NCBI GenBank assembly: GCA_050084985.1 | Contig: JBITNC010000001.1 | Coordinates: 26,598,001-26,662,000 of the forward strand | From: Nageia nagi | Lineage: Eukaryota; Pinophyta | Length of the DNA stretch: 64,000 nt | Direction: 5' to 3' | Shown: positions 47,363 through 58,789 of the stretch, piece by piece | Numbering within the stretch: position 1 is the stretch's first letter | Layout: every line of letters begins with the position of its first letter | Notes under the pieces: model-generated | Told to the model about the DNA's origin: nothing | What the model saw: only the letters and a program-made list of their open reading frames with translations | Databases searched by the model: none | Made by a program: the position numbers and the translations under genes

Positions 47363-47680
47363 TCATGGTATTTTAAATGAGATCTCACCTTTAAGAGATT
47401 TTTCCCACTTCTTGGAGCAATTTTATGATTTTGTATGATTAATTGCTCTCAAAAGAGGATTGTTGCATTTTCTATGAGAGATATAGTGAATTTTGGGTAT
47501 TTGAAGTATATGGAATGGGCATGAGTAGATTTATGGTGGTTTTTAAGAATTTTTTTAACCCAATTTGCGTAATTTTTAATGAGCTCTATTTTGACTCATC
47601 ACATCATAGAATTTAGTAGTCAATGTGTTTATGAGATGAGTGAAATTTGTAATTTGATTAGCTAAAGTGGTGGTAGCCAT
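47363..47680 (-). pseudogene. N-terminal gag fragment of gypsy element G
   Basis: From ATG at 47680 the minus strand reads MATTTLANQITNFTHLINTL, then TTKFYDVMSQNRAH, a TAA, and further broken gag-like sequence to KWEKSLKGEISFKIP at the edge of the H LTR. A short Ala/Thr/Asn/Gln-rich start is typical of chromovirus-like gag. The frame extending upstream to 47788 is probably leader. Confidence 0.45.
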
Positions 47681-48692
47681 AAGTGAATTTTTATTAAAAA
47701 TGTAAAATATTGAAGTTATCCCAAGAATATAGATCCATCTTAGAAACATGATTCCAACCTTTTTTACGGATTGAAAATCAAAGTCCAAATTTACAAGTTA
47801 TGCAATTAAATATGAAAGCCTCCAATATTAATTTTTAGTGCACCAATAACATTAGAAAAAAAGATATATATAATGAAAATGATTAAAAATGAAAAATATT
47901 TAATTAGAATCAAAATATTTTAATGGAGCATAAATATTTTTTCAAACCAATTTGATGGAAGCCCACATCAAGAGGGAAAGAACATGACTTTCACACCAGG
48001 AGATGATCACAAGTTGTTGGAGGATTTGTCTATACTATCACAAAAATAACCCCCTCCTATCATATCAGTGTTAATCCTAAGTGGATAGTGATTGTGGGAT
48101 CCACTTATTTTTTTTGAAAATAAGAAATAAATATCATATATTTATGTATAAGAATAGCTACAAATTTAAATGAAATTAAATGGATTAAATCATCGATGAT
48201 ATGATATGCTAGTTAAAATAATGGATTTTAAATGTAAAGGGATACAATACTATGTCCTATATTTAAGAGAGAATATCAAAAATGGAGGGCATATTACCCT
48301 TGTAGAAAGAATACAAATATGAGGTAGACAATGCTTAAAAATATTCAATACCTATGGTGCACGAGGATGTGCAATGTGTAGATCTAGAGGCTAAAGTGCT
48401 CAAAGGTAATAACATGTTGGGCAAACAAATGAGAATGAGAAGATCCAAGTATGAGGGAAGGAAAGGCACCCACACAATAATAAAAACTCCATGCAATGTG
48501 TACAAGAAGTATACATGCACCTACTAAATGCTCAACCAACAACAACGCAAGGTGAATGGTGAAGGAGGAATACAAATAGAAAAGAATGCTCTAATAATGG
48601 ATGTTACAATGGATTATAATCACAAACTTGAGGATCTTATCAAATAAGTCATGCCTCAACAACAAGCTCCTCACTAATTACCTAACAAAGGA
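47681..48692. other. Unassigned sequence
   Basis: About 1 kb with no recognised gene or repeat partner. The frames at 48335-48575 (minus) lack motifs. It may include leader of G and flanking DNA. Confidence 0.4.
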
Positions 48693-48701
48693 TTATTATT
48701 A

Positions 48702-49282
48702 CAAAAAATATCCCAAATACCCCTATAATTTCACATAATATCAAAAATACCCCTATATTTTTTGAAATATCGAAAATACCCCTAGTGAAAAAAATAAAAA
48801 GAAAATTATTTATACATGAATAAATATCAAATAAGAAAACTTCTTTTAAACTAAAAATAATATATTTTATACAATATAATATAATATATTTACTATTAAT
48901 GCAATATAAATATATAATATTTAAATTAATAAAAATATAATATAATAAATTATTTAAATCATTTTCATGTGTAAAATTCTTTTAAGGGAACATATCCAAA
49001 AAAATTATTACATGAAAATTATGTACATGAAAATGTATTAAATAATTAGTTATATTTTATTTTTAAATTTAAATAGTATATATGTATATTTAATTAATAA
49101 TTAATATATTACAATATATTAGAGAAATTATATTATTTTTAGTTTGATAATGGTTTTCAAATTCTATATTTATTCATGTATATATTTTTATTTTTATCTC
49201 TAGGGTATTTTCGATATTTTAAAAAATATAGAGGTATTTTTGATATTATATGAAATTATAGGGGTATTTTGGATATTTTCTC
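48702..49282. mobile_element. Non-autonomous Mutator-like foldback element
   Basis: Two long inverted arms of about 180 bases (48702-48885 and 49100-49282). The left arm starts CAAAAAATATCCCAAATACC and the right arm, read inward, GAGAAAATATCCAAAATACC. Both continue with CCCTATAATTTCA, AATATCAAAAATACC, CTATATTTTTT, AATATCGAAAATACCC, TACATGAATAAATAT and AAACTAAAAATAATAT. A 9-bp direct repeat TTATTATTA flanks it (48693-48701 and 49283-49291). Long terminal inverted repeats with a 9-bp duplication are the mark of Mutator-like elements. The middle is very AT-rich and codes for nothing. The duplication is low-complexity, which weakens it somewhat. Confidence 0.75.
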
Positions 49283-49499
49283 TTATTATTAACACTAATC
49301 TTATTACTCTTTATTATCATTAATGAGAAAAAATATTTTAAATGCAATGCCATGAGTGGGAGTTAGGGTTCCCACTTATTTAGTAAATAAACTAACATTA
49401 GCATTTAAATAATGTTAATATTAAATTAACATTTTTAATATTATATTAAACTAGATACTTAATATTTAAATATATTTAATTTATTATTATTTATGGTAT
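49283..49499. other. Unassigned AT-rich spacer
   Basis: Short AT-rich stretch between the foldback element and the end of the Copia relic. Confidence 0.4.
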
Positions 49500-49636
49500 T
49501 TTCTTCCATAATACATTAGGTCTTCAAATAATAAAAGAGGAAGCTTTAAAAATATTAAAATTTCCATAATCAAGAGATTTGGTGAAGACATTTGCAAATT
49601 TTTCTTTTGTGAAAATGTATTGGAGTTGAATGTTTT
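49500..49636 (-). pseudogene. C-terminal end of Copia RNase H, separated fragment
   Basis: On the minus strand NIQLQYIFTKEKFANVFTKS and LDYGNF correspond to the C-terminal Copia signature (I-TE-QLADIFTKPL). The fragment ends at 49636, at the target duplication of element A. The matching upstream part lies at 59620 on the other side of A, in the same frame after one copy of GTTTT is discounted. Confidence 0.8.
49632..49636. repeat. Target-site duplication GTTTT of element A, left copy
   Basis: Matches 59620-59624 exactly and stands directly before TGTAAT of the left LTR. Confidence 0.8.
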
Positions 49637-50309
49637 TGTAATGATTTTATGGTGTTTTTCCCATTTCACCATTGAAAAATGAGAATATTAGATTAAGAGT
49701 ACATTTTCTTGTTTTAGGAGTTATTTGGCCAATTAATTAATTGTAAGTTCCACTTGGAGAGTAGTTTAGTACTCCAGTTATGGAACATTGGGCCCTAATT
49801 TAGCATATTATGTATAGTTGAGTGTCTAATTATGCTAATGATGAATTGATGCTTAAACTATTTATATTAGATTGAGTGTGAGAACTCTATCTTTACCACT
49901 TGTAGGCATCAATTTGCATTTGACCTATTGAGGCGATTAAAGGCTAGCCTCTTACTTACTCTAGTCATTCGGGGGAGGAACTCTAGTTGTTCCATCATTG
50001 AAAGGTAAAAAAGAATTGGGATTGACCTTATTATTGTTGTGATTAATGAGGCCTTGGATCCATCTCCAATATCCCTATTGGAGGCAACCTTGGTATAAGC
50101 TCCTTATGTACCAAAAATACCATCACTACAACACTCTCATCAAAGCTATTGTAATTGTTGTTCTCTCATTCTATAATTCAATCATATTATTTACTGTCAT
50201 CATCATCAATTATCTTATTATGCTTGGATGTTTAATCTAGAAGTATATTTTATATTTTTTATTTGAATTCTAGTTTCCTTATCCCTACGTTGGGCATTTA
50301 TAAATATTT
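49637..50309 (+). repeat. 5' LTR of element A, first part
   Basis: Aligns with 58790-59470. Shared blocks include CTTGGAGAGTAGTTTAGTAC, GAGTGTGAGAACTCTATCTT, AGGCCTTGGATCCATCT and CACTCTCATCAAAGCTATTG. It breaks off at TATTT where element B is inserted and resumes at 55870. Confidence 0.9.
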
Positions 50310-51563
50310 TGTGATGTCCCCCATGTACATTTAATGGGACCATTTTTGTCATCTTGTACTATACTTTATTGATGTATTTGCATTTACATTATTGTAACTT
50401 ATGATAGGAGACTTAATGGGTCAAGTTGACCCCACTATGAGGCCCAAGTGGGACATCTCCCTCCAAAGTAGTAGATTAGGCATTTGTTATATTAGAGATC
50501 CTATATTATGGGAATCCCAAGGTATATTTATGCATTAGAGTGATGGATGGCCACCAACATACTAGCGCCACACTAGGGAGGGCCCCACACCCCCACATTG
50601 GTTCATGAGGACTCTAGGATCCCCACATTGGCACTTTAAGTGCTAGGGACCCCATGTTGGTATCTTAAGTGATCATCATCCCAATGTTGGCATCTTAAGT
50701 GATCATGACCCCCATGTTGGTTCTTTAAGTGATTGGGCCCCCCAAAAGCCCAATGTTGGATTTGATGGGCCTCAGATGACTCCTAGGTGAGATATGAACA
50801 TGAATAATTAATAAATAAATACTAGAGCTTCATTACTAGAGACTAATAATTGATTATTACTTATAATACAATCATTCAAACACAAGTCTTAGTGGTGCTA
50901 AGCAACCATTCCTAGATGAAGCCTCTAAAGAGAAATTAGGCTAAGGGATCCTAATTGCCTTTGGTATTGGTGGAGCACCTTTGCTCATCCAATGGCATTA
51001 TGGGGGTTTACTTATACTATTCATTCGATCATCTAGAGTTCAAGGAGAGCTCATTCAATGGAGAGTATTCAATATTTGAGGGGTTAGATCTATCCCATGA
51101 TTTTGTAGTTCATCCAATATTGGAGATATCAGACATTGTGTCCTAGTTGGCTCCTTAGAGGCCAATGACTTACCATTAGGGATTGGTATTGTATTGAATT
51201 TATTGTATATCATTTATATATAATTAGAGGGTATTGGATCTTATTATGTATTATGTATTCTATACTTGTGCATGTGTTGGATTGATTATGCTCATTATGC
51301 ATGCATGAGCTAGACATTGGTATTTTGATGTGTTATTCATTGTTATATTCTTGTAAATGATAAATGTTAGCATACTAAGGTATTAATTATTAGATATTAC
51401 ATGTATAATTATACATTAGCATATTGAGGATTTGAATTTTTAATCTTAATGCCCTAACCCTAACGTGTTTGATTGTATGTGTTTGATGCCCTAGACTTGA
51501 TGTTAAGGCTTGATGGTCCTATATTGCTAGTTTGAGGTGGAATTTAATTTTTAGATTATCACA
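50310..51563 (+). repeat. 5' LTR of element B
   Basis: Starts TGTGATGTCCCCC and ends GATTATCACA; aligns end to end with 54604-55869. It holds five units of about 30 bases around CCCCACATTGGCACTTTAAG (50588-50745). A worn primer-like stretch TCATATCAAATC follows the LTR. Confidence 0.9.
50588..50745 (+). repeat. Short tandem units in B LTR
   Basis: About five units of 28-31 bases of the type CCCCAYRTTGGYAYYTTAAG followed by TGATCATGA or similar. The other LTR has the same array near 54885-55035, so it predates the insertion. Confidence 0.75.
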
Positions 51564-51641
51564 AGTCATATCAAATCTTGAATCTAGCTATCCTGTGTAT
51601 GAAACCACTACTACTACACTAGGTACAATAGCCAAAGAGGT

Positions 51642-53300
51642 ATGGCATATGCCAAGAAGAGCAAAAGATCACATGCAAAGGAGGCATTAGAGAGACATGA
51701 CCAAGATGAGGATAAATGATCGTGGATGAATGAGCCATCGAAAAAGAGGATTTTCAATGATGAGGGAGAGGTTCAAGGAGATAGGTAGAGGGTTTCCAGG
51801 AGGAGGAGCTCCACTTTGGTTCAGGGATCCACTCCCAAAAAAAGTTTAATGAGCTCATTTCATCCATTCATAATATGACCTAAGTGATGAATTCTATGGA
51901 TCAAAATATGACCAAATATTTGGGAGATATTGATGAGCTAGAGAGGATCCATACATCCCCACAACATACTAAAGAAGATCAAAAAGTATTGTGCCATTCT
52001 TAGGATGAGAGGGAGCACCCATGACTAGATAGGGAAGATAAGGAGTACCCACATTGGGCCAAAGATGATAGGGAGCACTCACATCTGGCCAAACATGAAT
52101 AGGAGATCCCATGTATAGCCAGGATGATAGAGGAAACCCACATTTTGCCAAAGGAGATAGAGATTAGTTGATTAAGGAGAATAAAACCAACCATAATCCT
52201 AGCTTGAGGAAATCTTAGAGCCTAAGGGATAGAGAATCCACTCACCATGGATCGATGGGATATCCAAATGCCATTTTCCTAAGATCCCAGTCACATAGAG
52301 AATCCTAGGGTATAAACCCACATAGAGAGATACCTTGAGGAGGAATTGGTATAATGGATGAGCAACCCATGAATCCAAATCCATTTAGGCCCATGTTTTC
52401 ATAAAAGGTAAGGGAGGCTTCAAAGAGCAAAGTGCCTAGTTCAATGGAGTTGAACCAAATCTTCAAGGAGTATTCCATGTTGGATCCAAGATTAAGGAGG
52501 GATTTCAACTTAAATAATTTACCTTGATTTCTTGGATTTGAAGGTTATTAGTTCATATGTCTCATGTCATTCAAGGAGCCAATGGGAGGAGAATAAGGAC
52601 TTGCAACATAAGATCAACAAAATGCAAGTGCTTATGTATGATGGGAAGAAGATGACTACTAGGGAATGCCTACATTAGATACAGATATATTTCATACTAA
52701 ACCTTAGCATGGTTATGTAGGATGTGATTTATTTCACATCATTGCATGTGGAGGGTGATACCTTAGAGTGATGGAAGTACAAATTAATCAACCAAGGGTA
52801 TTCACTCATCACCTCATTTGATGAGTTTGCATGAAAGTTGGTGAAGAGATTCAATCAAAAGAAGAAGAATGACTACTTATGAGATCTAACAACATTGAGG
52901 TAGTCAAGAGCTATGTATGAGTATATGATGGAGTTTAAAAGTATAGTCATCATGATTCATCACATTCCAAAGGAGAGATTGGCTTTCTTCTTCATTAAGG
53001 TGTTGGCAAAACCTCTATATGGGATGGTCAAGTTATCTTATCCTAGGATCCTTGATGATGCTATCCGAGTAACCTATGATTTAGATCCCATCTTGAAATA
53101 CCTTAAGGGAAGACCAATATCTAAGGGTATGACTAACCAAAAGTCATTTGTTGAGGGGCCTAGCAAGGCCAATACACTTCCTTCATTTAGGCCATATTAG
53201 TTGGATGCAACTACATGAAGGAAGCTGAGGGAAGGGGGAAATGCTTCTACTACAAGAAGACTTGGGAGCCCAAACACCATTGTTTAGGGAAGGGATAAGT
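51642..53300 (+). pseudogene. Gag of element B
   Basis: A broken gag. It starts near MAYAKKSKRSHAKEAL (51642) and, after a frame change, has NSMDQNMTKYLGDIDELERI and a run of five 30-base units (own entry). The capsid-like part includes MYEYMMEFKSIVIMIHHIP, RLAFFFIKVLAKPLYGMVK and PRILDDAIRVTYDLD (52913-53100). Near 53240 CFYYKKTWEPKHHCLGKG corresponds to the gypsy knuckle C-x2-C...W-PGH-C; its second Cys is Tyr. The frame changes once more between 53200 and 53240. It would encode the particle protein. Confidence 0.7.
52013..52162 (+). repeat. Five 30-bp units coding a decapeptide repeat in gag of B
   Basis: Units start at 52013, 52043, 52073, 52103 and 52133, each exactly 30 bases, all beginning GAG or GAA. 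In frame they read peptides such as EYPHWAKDDR and EHSHLAKHE-stop. The length is kept free of indels while the sequence has diverged, which suggests selection for the frame before the element decayed. Confidence 0.8.
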
Positions 53301-53830
53301 GCATTACATTGAGGTGTTCTTGGAGGATGAATCAAATGAATCAAAATTAGATTTGGGAGCTAATATTGATGACTCAAGATCACCAAGGGTTGAGGGCACT
53401 CTTAGAAGCATGATAGCTTCACTCCATAGGGTGAATAAGTACTTGACATTAAAGATAAGAGGATAGGTAGGTGGATAAGATATGATGGTGTTGAAAGATC
53501 TTGGAGCTTCCCATGACTTCATAGATACTAGCTTTGCATAGAGTAATAACTTTAATATTAATGCCAATGGGAAACTCACCTTGGTTGATTACATTGATGA
53601 GTGGTTTGGAGTGAGAATGTAGAGTTGTATGGTGAGGTAGGATTTATACATTTACCCTTTGAAGTGGCATCCTCACATCATTCTATGAGTTCAATGGTTG
53701 TTTGACTTGGGATATATTCATACTAACTATCAAAAGCTCACCATGAGTTTCAAAATAGATGATAAGATACACACTATAGGGTATCTAAGATGATTTTCCA
53801 TAGGTGGACAACAAATATTTAAAGGTGATC
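53301..53830 (+). pseudogene. Protease-like remnant of element B
   Basis: In the frame of the knuckle, GTLRSMIASLHRVNKYLTLK is followed by MMVLKDLGASHDFIDTSFA (about 53482-53540), matching the loop LIDSGATHNFI of gypsy retropepsins with the catalytic DSG read as DLG. Farther on VDNKYLKVIKWCQ ends the domain. Stops are frequent. No RT follows. Confidence 0.65.
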
Positions 53831-54589
53831 AAGTGGTGTCAATAGAAAGAGGAGGTAGAAGGAGAGGCTACATTGCATCCCAAGAAGATAGGAGGGGCCA
53901 CATTGGACCATGGAGGAGTTGGTACCCCAACATTGGGTATACTAGAGGTATTCCATCCCAAGTTGAGCATTTAGAAGTTCCCTCGTCCATGTTGAGCATA
54001 CAAGGAGCTTTCCATGCTAGTTGGGTATTTGGGAGGATCTCCATACCACATTAAGCTATTAATAAGATTGGTGTTCCACATTAAGGATTAGGGAGGCCAA
54101 TATTATTGATTGAATATGCTATGATGTTGGGCACCCATTGTTGAGATTAATGGAGGTTGCATTTTCCTGATGAAGGATGAGGTGATTTCTTGCCTCATAA
54201 TGGATGAGAGGAGTTTATGGAGTTCTGAGTGAAGATTGAAGGAGTCACTACTACTTGAGTGGAGTTTAGGCTCTACTTGTTTTCCACTAACTATTATCTT
54301 TTCTAGGGTTTTACAAGTAGAGTTTAGCCTATATTTGCATTCACTTTCATGGTTATGGAGGGTTTGCAATAAACACCTAATAAGGAGTGATAGATACAAA
54401 AAACTAGAGAGTTTGAAGCTTACATTGAGACATGGGCATGGGTCTCTAGCTATGCACTCCTCACCACCATTTGAAATGATATAGATAGAAGTCACATTCC
54501 ACCACCATGTGCTTTAGTTGATAGTATCAAAGGATTCTTGGAAGACTAGGTTTTGTGATATTCTATGATTGCTTGAGGGAAAATAATTT
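53831..54589 (+). other. 3' internal region of element B, noncoding
   Basis: Contains short CACATTGG/GTTGGG-like reiterations near 53890-54070 similar to those in the B LTR. Frames on both strands (53833-54054 plus, 54103-54495 minus, 54236-54484 plus) show no motif. Confidence 0.5.
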
Positions 54590-54603
54590 GAGAGGGGAGG
54601 CTT
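54590..54603 (+). promoter_or_regulatory. Polypurine tract of element B
   Basis: GAGAGGGGAGGCTT directly before the 3' LTR start TATGACATCC. Confidence 0.75.
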
Positions 54604-55869
54604 TATGACATCCCCCTTATACATTTAGTGGGACCAATTTGGTTATCTTGTACTATACTTTATTAATGTATTTTCCTTTGCATTATTGTAACTTAGAATA
54701 GGATACTTAATGGTCAAGTGGACCCCACTATGAGCCCCAAGTGGGACATCTCCCTCCTAAGTAGTAGATTAGGCATTTTTTATATTAGATATCACATATT
54801 GTGGGAATAACAAGATATATTTATGTATTAGAGTAATGGATGGTCACTAGCATGGTAGCACTACACTAGGGAGGACCCCACATCCCTATGTTGGCTCATG
54901 AGGACTCTAGGACCCCCACATTGGCACTTTAAGTCCTAGGCACCCCACATTGGCATATTAAGTGATCATGACCCCAATGTTGGTATATTAAGTGATCATG
55001 ACCTACACATTGGCACTTTAAGTGATTGGCTCCCCCAAAAGCCCAATGTTGAATTAGATGGGCCTAAGATTACTCCTAGGTGAGATTCAATATGAGTAAT
55101 GTATAAATAGACATTAGAACTTCATTAATAAATATCATTAATTGATTATTACTTCTACTACAATCCTTCAAACATAAATCTTAACAATGTTGAGAAACCA
55201 TTCCTAGATAGAGCATCTAGAGGGAAATTAGGTTGAGGGATCCTAATTGTCTATGGCATTGGTGGAGTACCTTTGCCTATCTAATGGAATTCTAAGGGTT
55301 TACTTCTACCATTTAGTAGGTCAACCAAAGTTAAATGATGAATCCTTAAATGGAGATGATTTAATATCTAAGAGGGTAGATTTGTCTCACAGTTCCATAG
55401 TTTGTATGGTATTACAAATATCAAACATTATGCCCTAGTTGGCTCCTTAGAGGCCAACAATTGCCTCTTAGGGCTTGGTATTATATTGCATTCATTATAT
55501 ATCATTTATATACAACTAGAGGGCATTGGTTCTCATTATGTATTATGTATTCTATACTTATGCATGTGTTGGATTGATTATGCTAATTATGCATGTATGA
55601 ACCAAATGTTGGCATTCTGATGTGTTATTCATTATTATATTCTTGTAAATGGTAGATGTTGGTATACTAAGGTATTAATGATTGGATCTTGCATGTTATA
55701 CTTAGATGTTGGCATATTGAGGATTTGAATGTTTAATATTAATTTCCTAACCCTAACATTGCATGCTTAAGGATTTGATTACATGTGTTTGATGCCCTAG
55801 ACATAATGTTAGGGATTGATGATCCTATATTGCTAGTTTGAGGTGAAATTTAATTTTTGTATCATCACA
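54604..55869 (+). repeat. 3' LTR of element B
   Basis: Partner of 50310-51563. Starts TATGACATCCCCC (the TG start changed to TA) and ends TATCATCACA, followed by the target duplication TATTT. Confidence 0.9.
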
Positions 55870-56025
55870 TATTTTCAGTTTATTTGCTTTATTTATACAA
55901 TTTTTAGCTAAAAATTAATATTATTGCTTTATTTTATGTGAAATTAGTGATATCTAGAGCTTAAATGAAAATGTCTCTCTCTTAGGGCACATTTGAGCAT
56001 GAGCCAACAACTTGGGCTCATCACA
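55870..56025 (+). repeat. 5' LTR of element A, second part
   Basis: Continues the LTR interrupted at 50309 and aligns with 59466-59619, ending GGGCTCATCACA where the right copy ends GGGCATATCATA. Confidence 0.85.
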
Positions 56026-56026
56026 A

Positions 56027-56041
56027 TGGTATTAAAGGCTT
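56027..56041 (+). promoter_or_regulatory. Primer-binding site of element A, tRNA-iMet type
   Basis: TGGTATTAAAGGCTT starts one base behind the LTR and resembles TGGTATCAGAGCC, complementary to initiator tRNA-Met. Confidence 0.7.
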
Positions 56042-58230
56042 CATTCCACCATCCTATTAGAATTAATACATAAAATAGATTTGAGTTGATCTAAAGAGCT
56101 AAGATATTGCTCTTATATCAGGTAAGAAATACTAATGAGTTTATTTTGAAGAAGATATATGTGTCTTATTAGAGAGAAGAGGTCAAATTGAAGGAAATAT
56201 CTCTATCCTTTTGGAGAGAAGCTATTGAATATATCTTACCATCATGTTGGAAGATCTAAGGAGGATCAAAGTCATCACAATGATATTTTCTTGGAATCAT
56301 AATGGTATTAAGAAAAGTGAGAGTTGTGAAGAATTGAGGAATTTTGACACTTGTACCTAGTTCATCTAGACACTAAGGAGTTGACATTGAGTTTTTGGCA
56401 TTAGAATTTCTAGAACTTAAAACTAAGAGATGATGTTGAGGTTCAAGACATTAGATCTCATTTTTAGGATAGTTTATTGCATCTCTAAAGTTTCAAAATT
56501 ATAATTTTGGGCATCAAACTTCAAACATCGACTTCTTAGCAAGCAAAATTGGATTCTAAGGCATCAAATTTATGAATTGGTGGATCTTAGAGGAAAACAT
56601 TGGGGATCTAGACACTAGATCTCAACCTTGGAGTAGTTAATTGGACTTGATTTGGCTACATTTTTTAGTTTGCAGGCTTCAAGGAGGTTCATATAGCTTG
56701 GTTAGAGGTAAATATATGGACCATATGGAGTTTTTAATACCTTTTAAGGAGGTTGTTAGGCATTTTTTAGGCCATTTGGAGATTTCTTTAGATTTTGGAA
56801 GGATCATTTGGTATTTCTAAAGATCATTCTACCTTCCTAAAGAGTTCATTTTATTTTTGAAAGACCAAATCTCAAAATTTAACATATTTTTACCTTGTTG
56901 ATGGTAAATTGGAGGCTTGAGATGAGACGTTAAGCCTTAGGGAGGTTTAACTTGCTATGAGTATGAGAAATTTAGCTATTAGAGCTTGGATGTTTAAAAC
57001 CTTAGCATGCTTTGCTAAGAATTGGAGGTATTTTGCATTAGATCTAGATTTTCAAGCCAATGGTGTGTGAATGTTGAACTAAAAGGAGAATTTTGACAAA
57101 CAAATTGAATGTAAAAGACTTAAGGTATTTATTTGGTCATCAAGAGACTAAAGAAGCATTTTGAATCACCAAAATATAAGATAAACATTAAGCTTATTCC
57201 ATTGGTATCTAAAGAGAATTGGAGACTAATGTTGAGCTTCAAGGAAGCTTGCACATCATCATAGCACTTGTTGGCAATTCATAAAAGATAAAGAAATTCA
57301 TGAGATTGTCTAAGATTTGGAAACATCACATCATGGTAGCATAGGTAAGGAAACTGAATAAAAATTGGACAAGAAAATAGTAGTGATAGATTTCAAGTTA
57401 GTAAAAATGGACAATCTACTCAAATAATATGAAAACTATAAGAAGGTGGTGGAATTTATGATATTATGGGGTATAGGGACCTAATGAAACTAGTCCCATA
57501 GAACTATAAGGTAAAGGAGAAACCAAAAATTTAGGAGATACCTAACAAAACTAGGAATGTTGAAGCTATAGTCACATCCATTTTGACCTTACCATAATAC
57601 CCAAAGGAAAAATAAAAGGAGGTAATTGTATTTAAAAAGTGGGAACATATAGATCCAAGTGAATGTAAGGGTAACTTGATGGTGAATAATCAATAAGAAA
57701 GGAAAGGATTGACTCAAATGAACAATGCACTAAGGATAATTGAGAAGGTAGATCATTTTGAGGGGAATCTTTCTTACCTAGACCTAAAAATAATTTTGGA
57801 AGCTTTCTATAGAACTAGAAAAATATATCTACACATGGAAAGTGATTAAATGTACTTAGGAGAAGTTATCACAAAAATGGAAAAAGAAGAAAATGGGACT
57901 CAAGAGAAAACCATTCCAATTGAACCCACTAAAGAGCATAAGGGAGATATTGAAAATGCACACACAACATCCCCTAAACCCTTTGAGGAAACAAAAATAG
58001 CTCATACCATGTAAATCCATGAGGAACCTCTAAAACCTTTTTAAGGAACAAGTACAACCAACAACTACACAAGATGGGGAGAATGCAAGTGTAGATGTTT
58101 CTTTAACAAAGTCTTCAAACAAGGTGACACAAACAAAATAAGAAGACTCACAAGGATACTCAAAACCTTCATTCAAGGGAAGGGACTTCATAAAATGAGA
58201 GTTTATATACATTAGCATGCAATCATACAT
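56042..58230 (+). other. Internal region of element A, eroded
   Basis: About 2.2 kb with only traces of coding, e.g. IPIEPTKEHKGDIENAHTTS near 57915-57975 and KPFEETKIAHT after it, in a Glu/Thr-rich context. The first part has reiterated phrases such as GACACTAGATCTCAACCTTGG and GACATTAGATCTCA, probably leader. No RT or integrase core is recognisable. Confidence 0.5.
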
Positions 58231-58788
58231 GTTATCTCCAAATGGTAGAAGAAGAGCATAAAGGCATAAGGTGTTTCATTATGGGCCATATGAAATCATG
58301 GAGATAGAAGATGATCAATATGAGCTTTGAATACCTCCCAACCCCAAATTACAATCCATATTTCTTATTTTTATTTTATAAGCTCTCAAACCAAAAATCC
58401 AACCTCTTACTAAATTACCCCTATTGATAGTAATGATAACTTGGTATGGGTTCCTAAGAAGGTTCTAGATGCACAAAAGAAGCAACTAAGAAATTGAATC
58501 ATCAATGAAGTACAAATCAAATGCAAGGGGTTACCTTTAGAAGAATATACATGGGAACATCCATACATTTTTTCAAAACAAAGAGATATTGAGAAAACAT
58601 CCAAAGAAGCTTTAATAGGAATGCTTGAGAATTTCAAGAAAAAGAGGATAGAGTTAAGCAAGCTTGAGTTTAGCAATTCTCAATTGAAGCATGCATCCAA
58701 CTATGAGGAATTAGAATATCATGAAGATACATATTTAATTGAAAATGATCTGAATTACTTGGGGAAAAGTGATTTTGGAGGGGAATAA
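58231..58788 (+). pseudogene. Integrase C-terminus and chromodomain of element A
   Basis: First FHYGPYEIMEIEDDQYEL (about 58273-58327) corresponds to the GPF-I gypsy integrase tail. After a frame change, from 58429 to the stop at 58786 the frame reads VPKKVLDAQKKQLRN, a TGA, then IINEVQIKCKGLPLEEYTWE and HPYIF. This matches the chromodomain pattern (VLD-R-LRNR...VKW-G...ATWE). It ends two bases before the LTR. Chromodomains at this place define chromoviruses and are thought to guide insertion to marked chromatin. The single stop in this part suggests CGA to TGA. Confidence 0.75.
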
Positions 58789-58789
58789 T
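58776..58789 (+). promoter_or_regulatory. Polypurine tract of element A
   Basis: GGAGGGGAATAAT directly before TGTAATATTC of the right LTR; it overlaps the end of the coding frame. Confidence 0.75.

Larger units (their letters stand above)
50310..55869 (+). mobile_element. Element B: gag-protease LTR element nested in LTR of A
   Basis: LTRs 50310-51563 and 54604-55869 with an internal region of 3.04 kb. TATTT flanks it on both sides (50305-50309 and 55870-55874). Removing B and one TATTT makes the left LTR of A line up without gap with the right LTR of A. The internal region carries a gag and a protease-like remnant but no RT or integrase, so B was non-autonomous. Confidence 0.9.

Noticed and set aside
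50588-50745. CRISPR-like repeat-spacer pattern
   Set aside because: Units are contiguous, diverged and within an LTR of a plant element; no spacers and no cas genes.
54103-54495. 130-codon minus-strand frame in element B
   Set aside because: In the noncoding 3' part, no motif, overlapped by another frame; length can occur by chance in less AT-rich sequence.
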